Below, piece after piece: positions 1 through 6,153 of a DNA stretch of 6,153 nucleotides. The DNA comes from an uncultured Clostridia bacterium (lineage in GTDB: Bacteria; Bacillota_A; Clostridia; Christensenellales; Aristaeellaceae). The notes below the pieces were generated by a model. That model worked only from the letters and a program-made list of their open reading frames with translations. It did no database searches and was not told the DNA's origin. The translations under genes and the position numbers were made by a program. Each line of letters begins with the position of its first letter. Within the stretch, counting starts at the first letter, position 1. The stretch spans positions 1 through 6,153 of the forward strand of contig CAKUDW010000126.1 in assembly GCA_934645275.1 (NCBI GenBank), read 5' to 3'.

Positions 1-807
1 GGCCTGTCCCTCGGTACGGACGTGTGGCTGGGCAACGCTGCGGATCTGGTCAAGGCGGGCGTTCCACTGAAAGAATGCATCTGCACGCGCGACGACATCA
101 TGAATGCGCTGATTGCTTTGGGCGTAGACAGCGAAATCGCCTTCAAGACAATGGAATCGGTGCGAAAGGGCAAGGGCCTGAAGCCGGAAATGGAGGAGGC
201 CATTCAGGCGGTAGACGCGCCAGCATGGTATATCGACAGTTGTAAGAAAATCAAATATATGTTCCCGCGTGCGCATGCCGTAGCTTACGTCACGATGGCG
301 CTGCGCATCGCTTACTTCAAGATATTCTATCCCACAGCCTACTATTGCTGCTACCTTTCCCGAAATGCGGAAAGCTTTGACGCTTCGCGCATGACCACAG
401 AGAATATCGACGAGCTGCGCGGCATGATCGACGCCATTAAAGCGCTGGATAAGAGTGAGCTGACGGCTACGAAAGAAGATGAAAATACCGTGCTGGAAAT
501 GCTGATTGAAATGAATCTGCGCGGCGTGCATCTCAAGCCCATCGATATCTACAAGTGCGCGGCGGCCGACTACCTAATCGATCCGGACGACGGCCGCATT
601 TTGCCGCCGATCAATGCGTTGCCAGGTATCGGCAAATCTGCTGCTGAAGCATTGGTAGCCGCGCGCGCAGCCGGCCCATTCATATCTCAGGATGATATGG
701 TGCGCCGCAAAGTTGCAAAGAGCACTGTTGAGGCCCTGCGCATGGCCGGCTGTCTGAACGGCATGCCCGAATCCAGCCAGGTGACACTGTTTGAATTCGG
801 CAATTGA
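1..807 (+). CDS. polC: DNA polymerase III alpha subunit, PolC type, C-terminal part (5' end outside window)
   Basis: PolC is the Gram-positive replicative DNA polymerase, which copies the chromosome in the cytoplasm with the beta clamp and clamp loader. The frame is open from base 1, giving 268 residues before TGA at 805-807, so only about the last fifth of a roughly 1,400-residue family protein is present. Recognisable PolC blocks are GTDVWLGNA near residues 6-14, the strongly conserved YMFPRAHAVAYV at 86-97, the following YFKIFYPTAYYCCYLS block, and a helix-hairpin-helix signature LPGIGK at 207-212 expected near the C-terminus. The catalytic aspartates, the 3'-5' exonuclease and the PHP domain lie upstream of the window. 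The GTG at 22 is internal, because conserved PolC sequence continues upstream of it. The next gene starts 27 bases later with no terminator between. PolC rather than only DnaE supports a Firmicutes origin. Identification is very secure. Confidence 0.97.
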   Translation, partial: GLSLGTDVWLGNAADLVKAGVPLKECICTRDDIMNALIALGVDSEIAFKTMESVRKGKGLKPEMEEAIQAVDAPAWYIDSCKKIKYMFPRAHAVAYVTMALRIAYFKIFYPTAYYCCYLSRNAESFDASRMTTENIDELRGMIDAIKALDKSELTATKEDENTVLEMLIEMNLRGVHLKPIDIYKCAAADYLIDPDDGRILPPINALPGIGKSAAEALVAARAAGPFISQDDMVRRKVAKSTVEALRMAGCLNGMPESSQVTLFEFGN

Positions 808-822
808 CAAAAGATTAAGCAT

Positions 823-830
823 GAGGTGAT
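823..830 (+). promoter_or_regulatory. Ribosome binding site of the MBL-fold hydrolase
   Basis: The sequence GAGGTGAT lies 4 bases before the ATG at 835 and matches the Shine-Dalgarno consensus well. It fixes the start of the hydrolase and shows that the gene is translated independently of polC. Confidence 0.75.
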
Positions 831-834
831 TTAA

Positions 835-1542
835 ATGAAACTGAGCATATTGGGCAATTACGGTCCCTACCCAGCGCCGGGCGGTGCATGCTCGGGATAC
901 CTGCTCGAAAGCGCGTCGGCGCGCGTGCTGATTGAATGCGGCACGGGCGTGCTGGCCGAATTGCAGAGTCATGCCGCCCTCGCGCAGCTCGACGCCATTA
1001 TTCTAAGCCATCTACACTACGACCACATGAGCGACTTGCTGCCCATGCAGTATGCGCTGCAATTTAACCCGCGCGAACCCATTTGCCTGATTGCACCCGA
1101 AACCCCGGTGAACATACACGCGCTGCTGGATGCGCCCGCCTATGCGCTCTGTGGCATGCATGCGGTGCAGATAGGCGACATCCGCTTCAGTTTTCAACCG
1201 GTACGCCACCCCGTGGAAAGCTGGGCTTTGCGCGCTGAATGCAACGGCAGAATATTTGCATATACCGGTGATACGAACGAAGTATCTGGACTGGCGGACT
1301 TCATCCACGGTGCGGATCTGCTGCTGGCAGACGCCGGACTGAGCGAGGCTGACTGGCGCGAAGGCGCGCCCCACCTCTCTGCGCTGCGGGCGTCTTGCCG
1401 CAGCGGCAGGCGCAAAGCGGTTGCTGCTGACGCACCTCAACCCGAAATATGCGCCAGACGCGCTTGCGGAACAGGCGCGCATTGCGTTCCCGAATACCGA
1501 ATTCTGCGCCCGTGGTCGCAGCTACGAAATCTGATTCCATGA
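835..1542 (+). CDS. Stand-alone metallo-beta-lactamase-fold metal hydrolase (YhfI/RNase Z-like), apparently frameshifted
   Basis: This is a cytoplasmic hydrolase of the metallo-beta-lactamase superfamily, resembling the YhfI/RNase Z-like group; the substrate is unknown. Metal-ligand motifs visible are HLHYDH at residues 59-64, His125 in VRHP, and Asp146 in YTGDT, followed by LADAGLSE near 165-172 and HLSA at 180-183. After HLSA the open frame turns into an Arg/Cys-rich tail that does not look like the family and runs to TGA at 1540-1542. The expected C-terminus, with the final metal-binding His in LTHLNPKY, is encoded one frame over and ends at TGA 1532-1534. Restoring the frame gives about 232 residues, close to the usual 240-250. 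The start is set by a good ribosome binding site. It sits between polC and comEC, probably in one operon. The gene may be a recent pseudogene or carry a sequence error; as written the product would lack one metal ligand. Confidence 0.8.
   Translation: MKLSILGNYGPYPAPGGACSGYLLESASARVLIECGTGVLAELQSHAALAQLDAIILSHLHYDHMSDLLPMQYALQFNPREPICLIAPETPVNIHALLDAPAYALCGMHAVQIGDIRFSFQPVRHPVESWALRAECNGRIFAYTGDTNEVSGLADFIHGADLLLADAGLSEADWREGAPHLSALRASCRSGRRKAVAADAPQPEICARRACGTGAHCVPEYRILRPWSQLRNLIP
1394..1534 (+). other. Out-of-frame C-terminal segment of the MBL-fold hydrolase
   Basis: Read in the frame of TGA 1532-1534, this stretch encodes LAAAAGAKRLLLTHLNPKY followed by an Ala-rich helix and a short strand ending in RGRSYEI. 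This matches the closing part of YhfI/RNase Z-type hydrolases: a helix, a hydrophobic strand, then the last metal-binding His (codon 1433-1435). The preceding motif HLSA is in the other frame, so the join must lie in about 1384-1393. Reading must skip one base, equal to a one-base gain or a two- or five-base loss. From memory of family spacing (about five residues between HLSA and LAAAAG, with ten bases present), a five-base loss fits best. Confidence 0.8.
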
Positions 1543-3914
1543 AACGCATGGCGCAGTCCGGCCTGTTTTCGCGGCTGATTCATTCTCGACCGCTGGTACT
1601 GGCAGCCGTCGCTTATCTAGGCGGCTGCGTGGTTTCCTATGCGCTGAACCTTCCCGTTGCCGCATCTGCGGCCGCGCTCTGCCTGCTGCTGATATGCGCG
1701 TTCTGCTGCCGCAGTCTGGCAAAGCGGCTGATCCCCATAATGCTGATTGCCGCGATGCTGCCCCTCGGAGCACTGCGCTTTACCCTGTCATGGCGCATGA
1801 CCGAGCCCCTGCCAGATCAGACCGGCGCGCTGCTTTGCGGGCGCATTTGCGAAGTACCCCGTTACAAGCCGGAAGATGCGCGCACGATATGCGTAATTGA
1901 GCATATCACTATTGACGGTGCGCCTGTTTCCGGGCGCATGCGCGTATACCTGCGCGGCGACGAAGCGCTGCTGACGCTGCCGCAAATCGGCGCGCGGCTG
2001 GAATGTACGGCACACATCTGGCGTGCGGACGAGGCCACGAATCCAGGTCAATTCAATTTTTCAAACTATCTGCGCTTAAATGGGCTGCGTGGCTACGCGA
2101 CCGCCAAAGCCGAAAGCATGTCCCTCACCGAGGGTTCCCTGCGCGCACGTGATCGCCTGAAGCTGCTCCGCGAAGCGGCAGGTAAGCGCGTAGATCGATT
2201 GTTTCCGGAAAACGCTGCCATCGCGCGCAGTTTTCTGATCGGCGATCGCAGCCGTCTGAGCGATGAGGAACGCGAAAATTATAGCAAATCCGGTGCGGCA
2301 CATCTGCTGGCCATTTCCGGCATGCATATCAGCGTACTCGCAGCAGCGATATCTCTGCTGCTCAGCCGCATTCTTGATCGGCGTGCTTCCTTCTTTGTGA
2401 CGCTCGCGTTGCTCTGCGCCTATGGTCTGCTGACCGGTTACTCGGCGTCGCTGACGCGTGCGATCCTAATGTACGCCGTATTTCAGGCCGGCCCACTGCT
2501 CGGGCGATACTCCGATGCGCCCACCCGGCTGTGTGCTGCTATGCTCGCTTATCTGTTGCTGCGTCCGGAAGCAATACTGGATACGGGCTTTGTACTCTCC
2601 TACGGCGCTTCGGCAGGCATCATATTGCTCACTTCTCCCCTTTCCGCGCTGTTGCACGTGCCACATGTGCCGCCCTTTCACAGAAACCATAGTCTGAAAA
2701 CGTTGCTCACGCGCCGCCTGCCGCAATGGCTGCTCGCCTCGGTTGCCGCCACGGCCGCCGCGCAGCTGGCGATTCTTCCGGCAATCATCCATGCCTTCGG
2801 CGCACAGCCCGCATCTTCCTTTATCGTAAACCTGATTGCCGTACCGCTCGCAATGGCGGCGTACATCGTAGCGCTGGGCGGATTGGTTACCGGCATTCCC
2901 ATAATTGCACTTTGCGCAGACCACATGTTCGGCCTGTTGAATCGCTGCGTGGCATTTTTTGTGCGTTTACCGCTTTCCAGCGTTCGCGTGGCACGCTTTC
3001 CGATCTGGCTCACGCTGCTATGCATCGCCGCATGCCTATTCGCTTCCAATTTATCGAAGTTGAAACCCGGCATTCGCCGTGTTCTGCCGCTCGCAGTCAT
3101 CATTGCCATGCCGTTGGCCAACCTATGCGCACATCTGACGACGCTGGATTTCAGCGCGGTCTTTCTGGATGCCGGTCAGGCCGATTGCGCCGTGATTCGC
3201 AGCGGCGGAGAAGTCTATCTGGTGGATACGGGCGATAGCTATTCCCCGCTTGCCGATTACCTGAGCGCCATGAATTACCGCCCAAAGGCCGTCTTTCTTT
3301 CACATCTGCATGCCGATCACACCGGTGGTCTGGAGGATGTGCTCCAGCTCTGTCCGCCGGAAACGATTTATCTTCCTGCAGATACGCAGGCCTTTGAAAC
3401 GGGTACAGAAATTCTGGCGACGCTTGACGCGGCACGCAATCTGGGCGTGGAAATCGTCACCCTGGATGCGGGTGCGGAAATTGAGCTTGCCGGAGAAACT
3501 TTTGCCGACATTCTCGCCCCTGCGGCAGGATTTCCGGCAAGTTCGGCGAATGAAAACTCTATGGTGCTGCGCGTGCGCCATGCGGACAGCTCGCTGCTTT
3601 TCTGCGGCGACGCGCCTGCCAAAATCGCTGCGCGCGCCGCTGCCGACAGCACGATTCTGAAGGTATCGCATCACGGTGCGAAGGATTCGCTGAACGCCAA
3701 GCTGCTCGATGCTGTGAATCCTGAGGCCGCGATCATTTCCGTGGGCTACAACACCTACGGTCATCCTCGCAAAGAATGCCTTGAAATGCTTAACGCGCGC
3801 GGCATAGACGTCTACCGTACCGACCGCTGCGGTGCGATTACCTGTAGCTTCAGGAACGGTGAATTGAAGGTGACCACATATTGCGCTTCGGAGGACAAAA
3901 ATGACCTGGAATGA
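1539..3914 (+). CDS. comEC: ComEC/Rec2 family DNA uptake channel protein
   Basis: ComEC is the inner-membrane channel that passes single-stranded DNA into the cytoplasm during natural transformation. The 791-residue product has all three family parts: hydrophobic segments near 19-84 with a soluble OB-like (DUF4131-type) region at about 95-200; a multi-spanning competence domain from about 230 to 530 that opens with FLIGDRSRLSD at 232 and AISGMHIS at 258-265; and a C-terminal metallo-beta-lactamase domain with HLHADH at 589-594, FCGDAP (Asp691) and VSHHGA (His711, His712). All expected metal ligands are present, consistent with the proposed nuclease role for this domain. I chose ATG 1539 because an upstream frame extension from 1449 lies inside the hydrolase and encodes basic, unconserved sequence; ATG 1548 is also possible. 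No clear ribosome binding site is seen, so translation is probably coupled to the preceding gene. holA overlaps the 3' end. comEA is not adjacent. The gene looks intact. Confidence 0.95.
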   Translation: MKRMAQSGLFSRLIHSRPLVLAAVAYLGGCVVSYALNLPVAASAAALCLLLICAFCCRSLAKRLIPIMLIAAMLPLGALRFTLSWRMTEPLPDQTGALLCGRICEVPRYKPEDARTICVIEHITIDGAPVSGRMRVYLRGDEALLTLPQIGARLECTAHIWRADEATNPGQFNFSNYLRLNGLRGYATAKAESMSLTEGSLRARDRLKLLREAAGKRVDRLFPENAAIARSFLIGDRSRLSDEERENYSKSGAAHLLAISGMHISVLAAAISLLLSRILDRRASFFVTLALLCAYGLLTGYSASLTRAILMYAVFQAGPLLGRYSDAPTRLCAAMLAYLLLRPEAILDTGFVLSYGASAGIILLTSPLSALLHVPHVPPFHRNHSLKTLLTRRLPQWLLASVAATAAAQLAILPAIIHAFGAQPASSFIVNLIAVPLAMAAYIVALGGLVTGIPIIALCADHMFGLLNRCVAFFVRLPLSSVRVARFPIWLTLLCIAACLFASNLSKLKPGIRRVLPLAVIIAMPLANLCAHLTTLDFSAVFLDAGQADCAVIRSGGEVYLVDTGDSYSPLADYLSAMNYRPKAVFLSHLHADHTGGLEDVLQLCPPETIYLPADTQAFETGTEILATLDAARNLGVEIVTLDAGAEIELAGETFADILAPAAGFPASSANENSMVLRVRHADSSLLFCGDAPAKIAARAAADSTILKVSHHGAKDSLNAKLLDAVNPEAAIISVGYNTYGHPRKECLEMLNARGIDVYRTDRCGAITCSFRNGELKVTTYCASEDKNDLE
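3890..3895 (+). promoter_or_regulatory. Ribosome binding site of holA inside comEC
   Basis: GGAGGA sits 5 bases before the holA ATG at 3901 and lies within the last codons of comEC. It is a near-perfect Shine-Dalgarno sequence and decides the holA start, making the 14-base overlap with comEC real rather than an artefact of start choice. Confidence 0.8.
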
Positions 3915-4926
3915 ATTCTACAAATCGGTAAAGGATGGTCGCTTTGAGCGGGTCTACTGCTTTATCGGTCCCGAAGCCTATAACAAACGTGAAGCGCTCG
4001 CGGCGCTGCGCAAGGCGTGTCTACCAGCCGGCCTCGAAGAGCTGAACGAAATGACGCTGGAAGGCGTCTCCGCGCAGGACATCATCGACAGTGCAGAAAC
4101 TTTTCCCGTGATGTGCCCGAGGCGCATCACGATCGTACGCGACTGGGGCCCACTGCTGCCAGGCAAGGCCAAGAATGAAGAACGCGATGTGGAGCGCATG
4201 CTTGCCTGGTTAGATGATGTGCCCGAAAGCTGCATACTGGTATTTTGGATGACGGTAGAACCGGACAGCCGCAAGAAGTTGCCCAAAAAACTAGCAAAAC
4301 TACCTGGATACGTCAATTTTGACTATTTAAACGGTTCGGCACTGGCCAAATGGTGCGCTCAGCAGCTCAAGCCGCTGGGCAAGACGATAGCGCCCGATGC
4401 AATAACCGAAATGACGGTCATGGCCGGTCAGGACCTGACCCGCCTTTCAGGCGAATTGAAAAAGCTTGCCGCCTATGTGGAGGACGCGCCGCAGATTAGT
4501 GTTGCTGACGTTCGCAAAATTGTATCGCCATCTCCGGAATACTCGGTATTCATGATTCTGGATCACCTGTTGGCCGGCAGACTGGCCGAAGCGACCGCTG
4601 TGGTCAATTCCGTTCTGCAAACCGAGCCGAACATCGTGCGGCTGATTTCCATGATGGAAAGCCAGCTGCGCATTGATACGCACCTGAAGCTCGCGCTGGC
4701 CGCCGGCGTAGGCATCCCTCAGGTCTGTAAGCAACTCAACATCAAGGAAGGACGCGCGCACTTTGCCGCAAAGCAGATTCGTACTATCTCTGCTGAAGCC
4801 CTTGAGGCGCGTTATTCTGCCTGTGCAGCTGCGGATTACGATATTAAATCCGGAAAGGTGCGCGACCGCGCCGCACTGGACGCGTTGATGCTCAAAATTG
4901 TCATGCCCATACGCGGGAACCATTAA
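3901..4926 (+). CDS. holA: DNA polymerase III delta subunit (clamp loader)
   Basis: The delta subunit opens the beta sliding clamp as part of the clamp-loader complex at the replication fork. The 341-residue length is typical. The N-terminus shows the family pattern of a strand followed by GPEAYNKREAL (residues 23-33), which stands where other AAA+ proteins have a P-loop; delta normally lacks a working Walker A, as here. GQDLTRLSGELKKLAAYV at 176-193 is the characteristic delta motif in the second domain, and the helical C-terminal domain that binds the loader collar follows (about 210-335). It overlaps the end of comEC by 14 bases and has its own strong ribosome binding site, so it is co-transcribed with comEC. 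comEC-holA order is also found in Bacillus. The rpsT gene that often lies near holA in Firmicutes is not seen here. Nothing appears broken. Confidence 0.93.
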   Translation: MTWNEFYKSVKDGRFERVYCFIGPEAYNKREALAALRKACLPAGLEELNEMTLEGVSAQDIIDSAETFPVMCPRRITIVRDWGPLLPGKAKNEERDVERMLAWLDDVPESCILVFWMTVEPDSRKKLPKKLAKLPGYVNFDYLNGSALAKWCAQQLKPLGKTIAPDAITEMTVMAGQDLTRLSGELKKLAAYVEDAPQISVADVRKIVSPSPEYSVFMILDHLLAGRLAEATAVVNSVLQTEPNIVRLISMMESQLRIDTHLKLALAAGVGIPQVCKQLNIKEGRAHFAAKQIRTISAEALEARYSACAAADYDIKSGKVRDRAALDALMLKIVMPIRGNH

Positions 4927-5028
4927 GGACTTTTGCGCGTCTAAATGTAAACGCTGATTACTCACATAATTAGATATGCGCGTTGAATGTGAATCAGATA
5001 GAAACTATGAACTGAGGGGTTGTTTTTC
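4927..5028 (+). promoter_or_regulatory. Intergenic region with possible promoter (-10-like CATAAT at 4965-4970)
   Basis: This 102-base gap is visibly more AT-rich than the flanking genes. CATAAT at 4965-4970 matches the sigma-A -10 box in five of six positions, but no good -35 box stands 16-18 bases upstream. A transcript from it would leave a leader of about 50 bases before the secreted-protein gene. No rho-independent terminator for holA is evident, so read-through from the upstream operon is also possible. Confidence 0.3.
5014..5019 (+). promoter_or_regulatory. Ribosome binding site of the small secreted protein
   Basis: GAGGGG lies 9 bases before ATG 5029 and supports that start. An in-frame TTG at 5020 would begin immediately after this site and add three residues before the Met-Lys-Lys signal start, which is less plausible. 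Confidence 0.6.
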
Positions 5029-5520
5029 ATGAAGAAGATTCTGTGCCTTGCGTTAGCTGGACTGTTGCTGCTCGGACTGTACGGCGCCGCGCTCGCTGTG
5101 CCGAAGCTCTCCGAAACCCTGTTTGATTACGCTAAGGCAACACTAACCTGCCTCGCCGCAGGCTCGTATGACAAGATCGTCACCAATCTGCCATTTTCCG
5201 ATGTATCGCCCAGTGCGGATGAATGGGCGCGCTTCGCTAACGGCAACTTCTCCGCCCTGAATGGAACCGAACCGCAGACGCGCTATGCTGTGGCCTATTG
5301 GACAGGCCGCGTATGGAAAGTAGCCGTCCCGGTGAGCGAGCCTGACAACTCTGGCGTTGAAACGCTCGTGCTCTCTTCCGAGGATGGCAGCAGCTTTAAC
5401 GGCTACGGTTGTATGAGTTGGGGTGACGTTGAGAAAGAATATCAGAGTTCTGATTACGTCAACTGGAACCGCGAATACGCAGACTCCACCTCTGCAGTTG
5501 TCGAAGCGGATGTGGATTGA
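5029..5520 (+). CDS. Small secreted protein of unknown function
   Basis: I do not recognise this family. The 163-residue product starts with a textbook signal peptide: two lysines at 2-3, a Leu-rich core at about 4-17, and an ALA ending at residue 23, where signal peptidase I would cut. There is no lipobox cysteine (Cys6 is too early), so release or wall association is more likely than lipoprotein anchoring. The mature part of about 140 residues is acidic and rich in Ser, Asn, Tyr and Trp, with no further membrane segment. It has a strand-like stretch AVAYWTGRVWKVAVPV near the middle and two cysteines (Cys41 and Cys128) that could form a disulfide outside the cell. The ATG is preceded by GAGGGG. 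It follows holA after a 102-base gap and is closed by a strong terminator, so it may be its own unit. Codon use resembles the neighbours, with no sign of transfer. Confidence 0.8.
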   Translation: MKKILCLALAGLLLLGLYGAALAVPKLSETLFDYAKATLTCLAAGSYDKIVTNLPFSDVSPSADEWARFANGNFSALNGTEPQTRYAVAYWTGRVWKVAVPVSEPDNSGVETLVLSSEDGSSFNGYGCMSWGDVEKEYQSSDYVNWNREYADSTSAVVEADVD

Positions 5521-5535
5521 GACTGAAAACATATC

Positions 5536-5573
5536 AAAGACAGACGGCACATGTTGTACCGTCTGTCTTTTTT
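5536..5573 (+). terminator. Rho-independent terminator between convergent genes
   Basis: AAAGACAGACGG (5536-5547) pairs perfectly with CCGTCTGTCTTT (5559-5570), a 12-base-pair stem around an 11-base loop, followed on the plus strand by a run of six T (5568-5573). It starts 16 bases after the stop of the secreted-protein gene. On the minus strand the stem is followed by only three T and a looser T-containing stretch, so it may also stop yebC transcription but less efficiently. The yebC stop codon lies 16 bases beyond its far side. Confidence 0.9.
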
Positions 5574-5589
5574 AATAGGCGAATAGGCG

Positions 5590-6153
5590 TTATTCTTCCT
5601 CTTCTTCCTCAGGAAGCTCTGCATCGTGATAGACGGCCTGAGTATCGTCATAATCCTCCAGCCAGTCGATCAGGCGACGCACCTTGGCGACAGATTCCTC
5701 GTCGGCCAGTTCGACCGTCGTGCTGGGCACCATTTCGCGCTCAGCAGACAGGAAGGTGCAGCCAGCCTCTTCCAACTTGTCGCGCACCGCAGAGAAATCG
5801 TTGGGGTCGGTGTAAATCACGGCGACGCCATCACCCACTTCCACATCGTCCGCGCCGCAATCCAACGCCAACATCGTCAGTTCATCCTCATCCATACCCT
5901 TGGAATTGTCGATTTCGATGACACCTTTGCGCTCGAATTTCCAGGAAACGCAGCCAGATGCGCCGAGCGAACCGCCGCACTTATCGAAAATGTGGCGCAC
6001 TTCGCTGGCGGTACGGTTCAGGTTGTCGGTCACAATTTCGACAATCACTGCCACGCCGCAGGGCGCATAGCCCTCGTAAGTAATCTCCTTATAGTTTGCG
6101 CCTTCGCCCTCGCCTGCGGCCTTCTTGATGGAACGCATAATATTGTCGTTGGG
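5590..6153 (-). CDS. yebC: YebC/PmpR (TACO1) family regulatory or translation factor, 5' end outside window
   Basis: YebC-family proteins were long annotated as DNA-binding transcriptional regulators; relatives including human TACO1 are now linked to translation, especially relief of stalling at proline-rich sequences. The frame stays open to the window edge and gives 187 residues, with about 50 N-terminal residues missing. The visible part begins with PNDNIMRSIKKAAGEGEGANY, shortened family core preceding ITYEGYAP, and continues with RTASEVRHIFDKCGG and the GASGCVSWKFE block, then the alternating strands and helices of domains 2 and 3. The ATG at 6138 is internal, because the conserved PNDNI lies before it. 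Oddities: the usual YEGYGPGG reads YEGYAPCG, and the C-terminus ends in a run of six glutamates. It converges on the secreted-protein gene with the terminator between them. Family identity is secure; the exact role (transcription or translation) cannot be read from the sequence. Confidence 0.94.
   Translation of the reverse strand, partial: PNDNIMRSIKKAAGEGEGANYKEITYEGYAPCGVAVIVEIVTDNLNRTASEVRHIFDKCGGSLGASGCVSWKFERKGVIEIDNSKGMDEDELTMLALDCGADDVEVGDGVAVIYTDPNDFSAVRDKLEEAGCTFLSAEREMVPSTTVELADEESVAKVRRLIDWLEDYDDTQAVYHDAELPEEEEEE

Noticed and set aside
22..24. GTG as a start codon for the first gene
   Set aside because: Conserved PolC sequence (GLSLGTD) continues upstream to base 1, so the gene is truncated by the window edge.
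574..972. Minus-strand open frame across the polC/hydrolase junction
   Set aside because: It overlaps two recognised genes on the other strand and shows no family motif or ribosome binding site.
1384..1393. Programmed ribosomal frameshift in the hydrolase
   Set aside because: No recognisable slippery heptamer, stop-codon context or stimulating hairpin is evident; mutation or sequence error is simpler.
1449..1538. Upstream extension of ComEC starting at ATG 1449
   Set aside because: It adds 30 basic, unconserved residues overlapping the hydrolase C-terminal frame; ATG 1539 begins a typical ComEC N-terminus.
2466..2924. Minus-strand open frame within comEC
   Set aside because: It lies opposite a well-conserved membrane domain and has a composition typical of antisense reading with no motifs.
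4983..5011. TTGAAT - 17 bases - TATGAA as a sigma-A promoter for the secreted-protein gene
   Set aside because: Each box matches only four of six positions, and the predicted transcription start near 5018 would remove the ribosome binding site at 5014-5019.
5517..5921. Plus-strand open frame downstream of the secreted-protein gene
   Set aside because: It runs through the terminator hairpin and opposite yebC, and its Arg/Pro-rich translation is typical of a shadow frame.

Overview
The window is a dense, mostly co-directional stretch of a bacterial chromosome, most likely from a Firmicute (Clostridia-like). The first gene is the C-terminal end of PolC, the Gram-positive replicative DNA polymerase, which points to Firmicutes or a close relative. 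The coding sequence looks moderately GC-rich, which would fit a gut-type Clostridia or Christensenellales lineage better than Bacillus; that placement is inference. I see no mobile element, CRISPR array, tRNA or rRNA.

Layout: 1-807 (+) is the 3' end of polC. After 27 bases comes a stand-alone metallo-beta-lactamase-fold hydrolase (835 to about 1534/1542, +). Its conserved C-terminus lies in a different frame from its N-terminus, so the gene carries an apparent frameshift near 1384-1393. A full-length comEC/rec2 (DNA uptake channel) follows at 1539-3914, then holA (DNA polymerase III delta, clamp loader) at 3901-4926, overlapping comEC by 14 bases. These four genes are packed like one transcription unit joining replication and DNA-handling functions. 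comEC-holA adjacency is known from other Firmicutes, but comEA, the usual upstream partner of comEC, is absent here.

A gap of about 100 bases (4927-5028) precedes a small secreted protein of unknown function (5029-5520, +). A strong hairpin with a T-run (5536-5573) ends the plus-strand unit. On the opposite strand, yebC (5590-6153) converges on it, and its 5' end runs out of the window.

The most noteworthy points are the frameshifted hydrolase next to comEC, the unrecognised secreted protein, and the polC/hydrolase/comEC/holA neighbourhood. I did not find convincing evidence of a wholly new biological system; most of the window is core chromosomal housekeeping.
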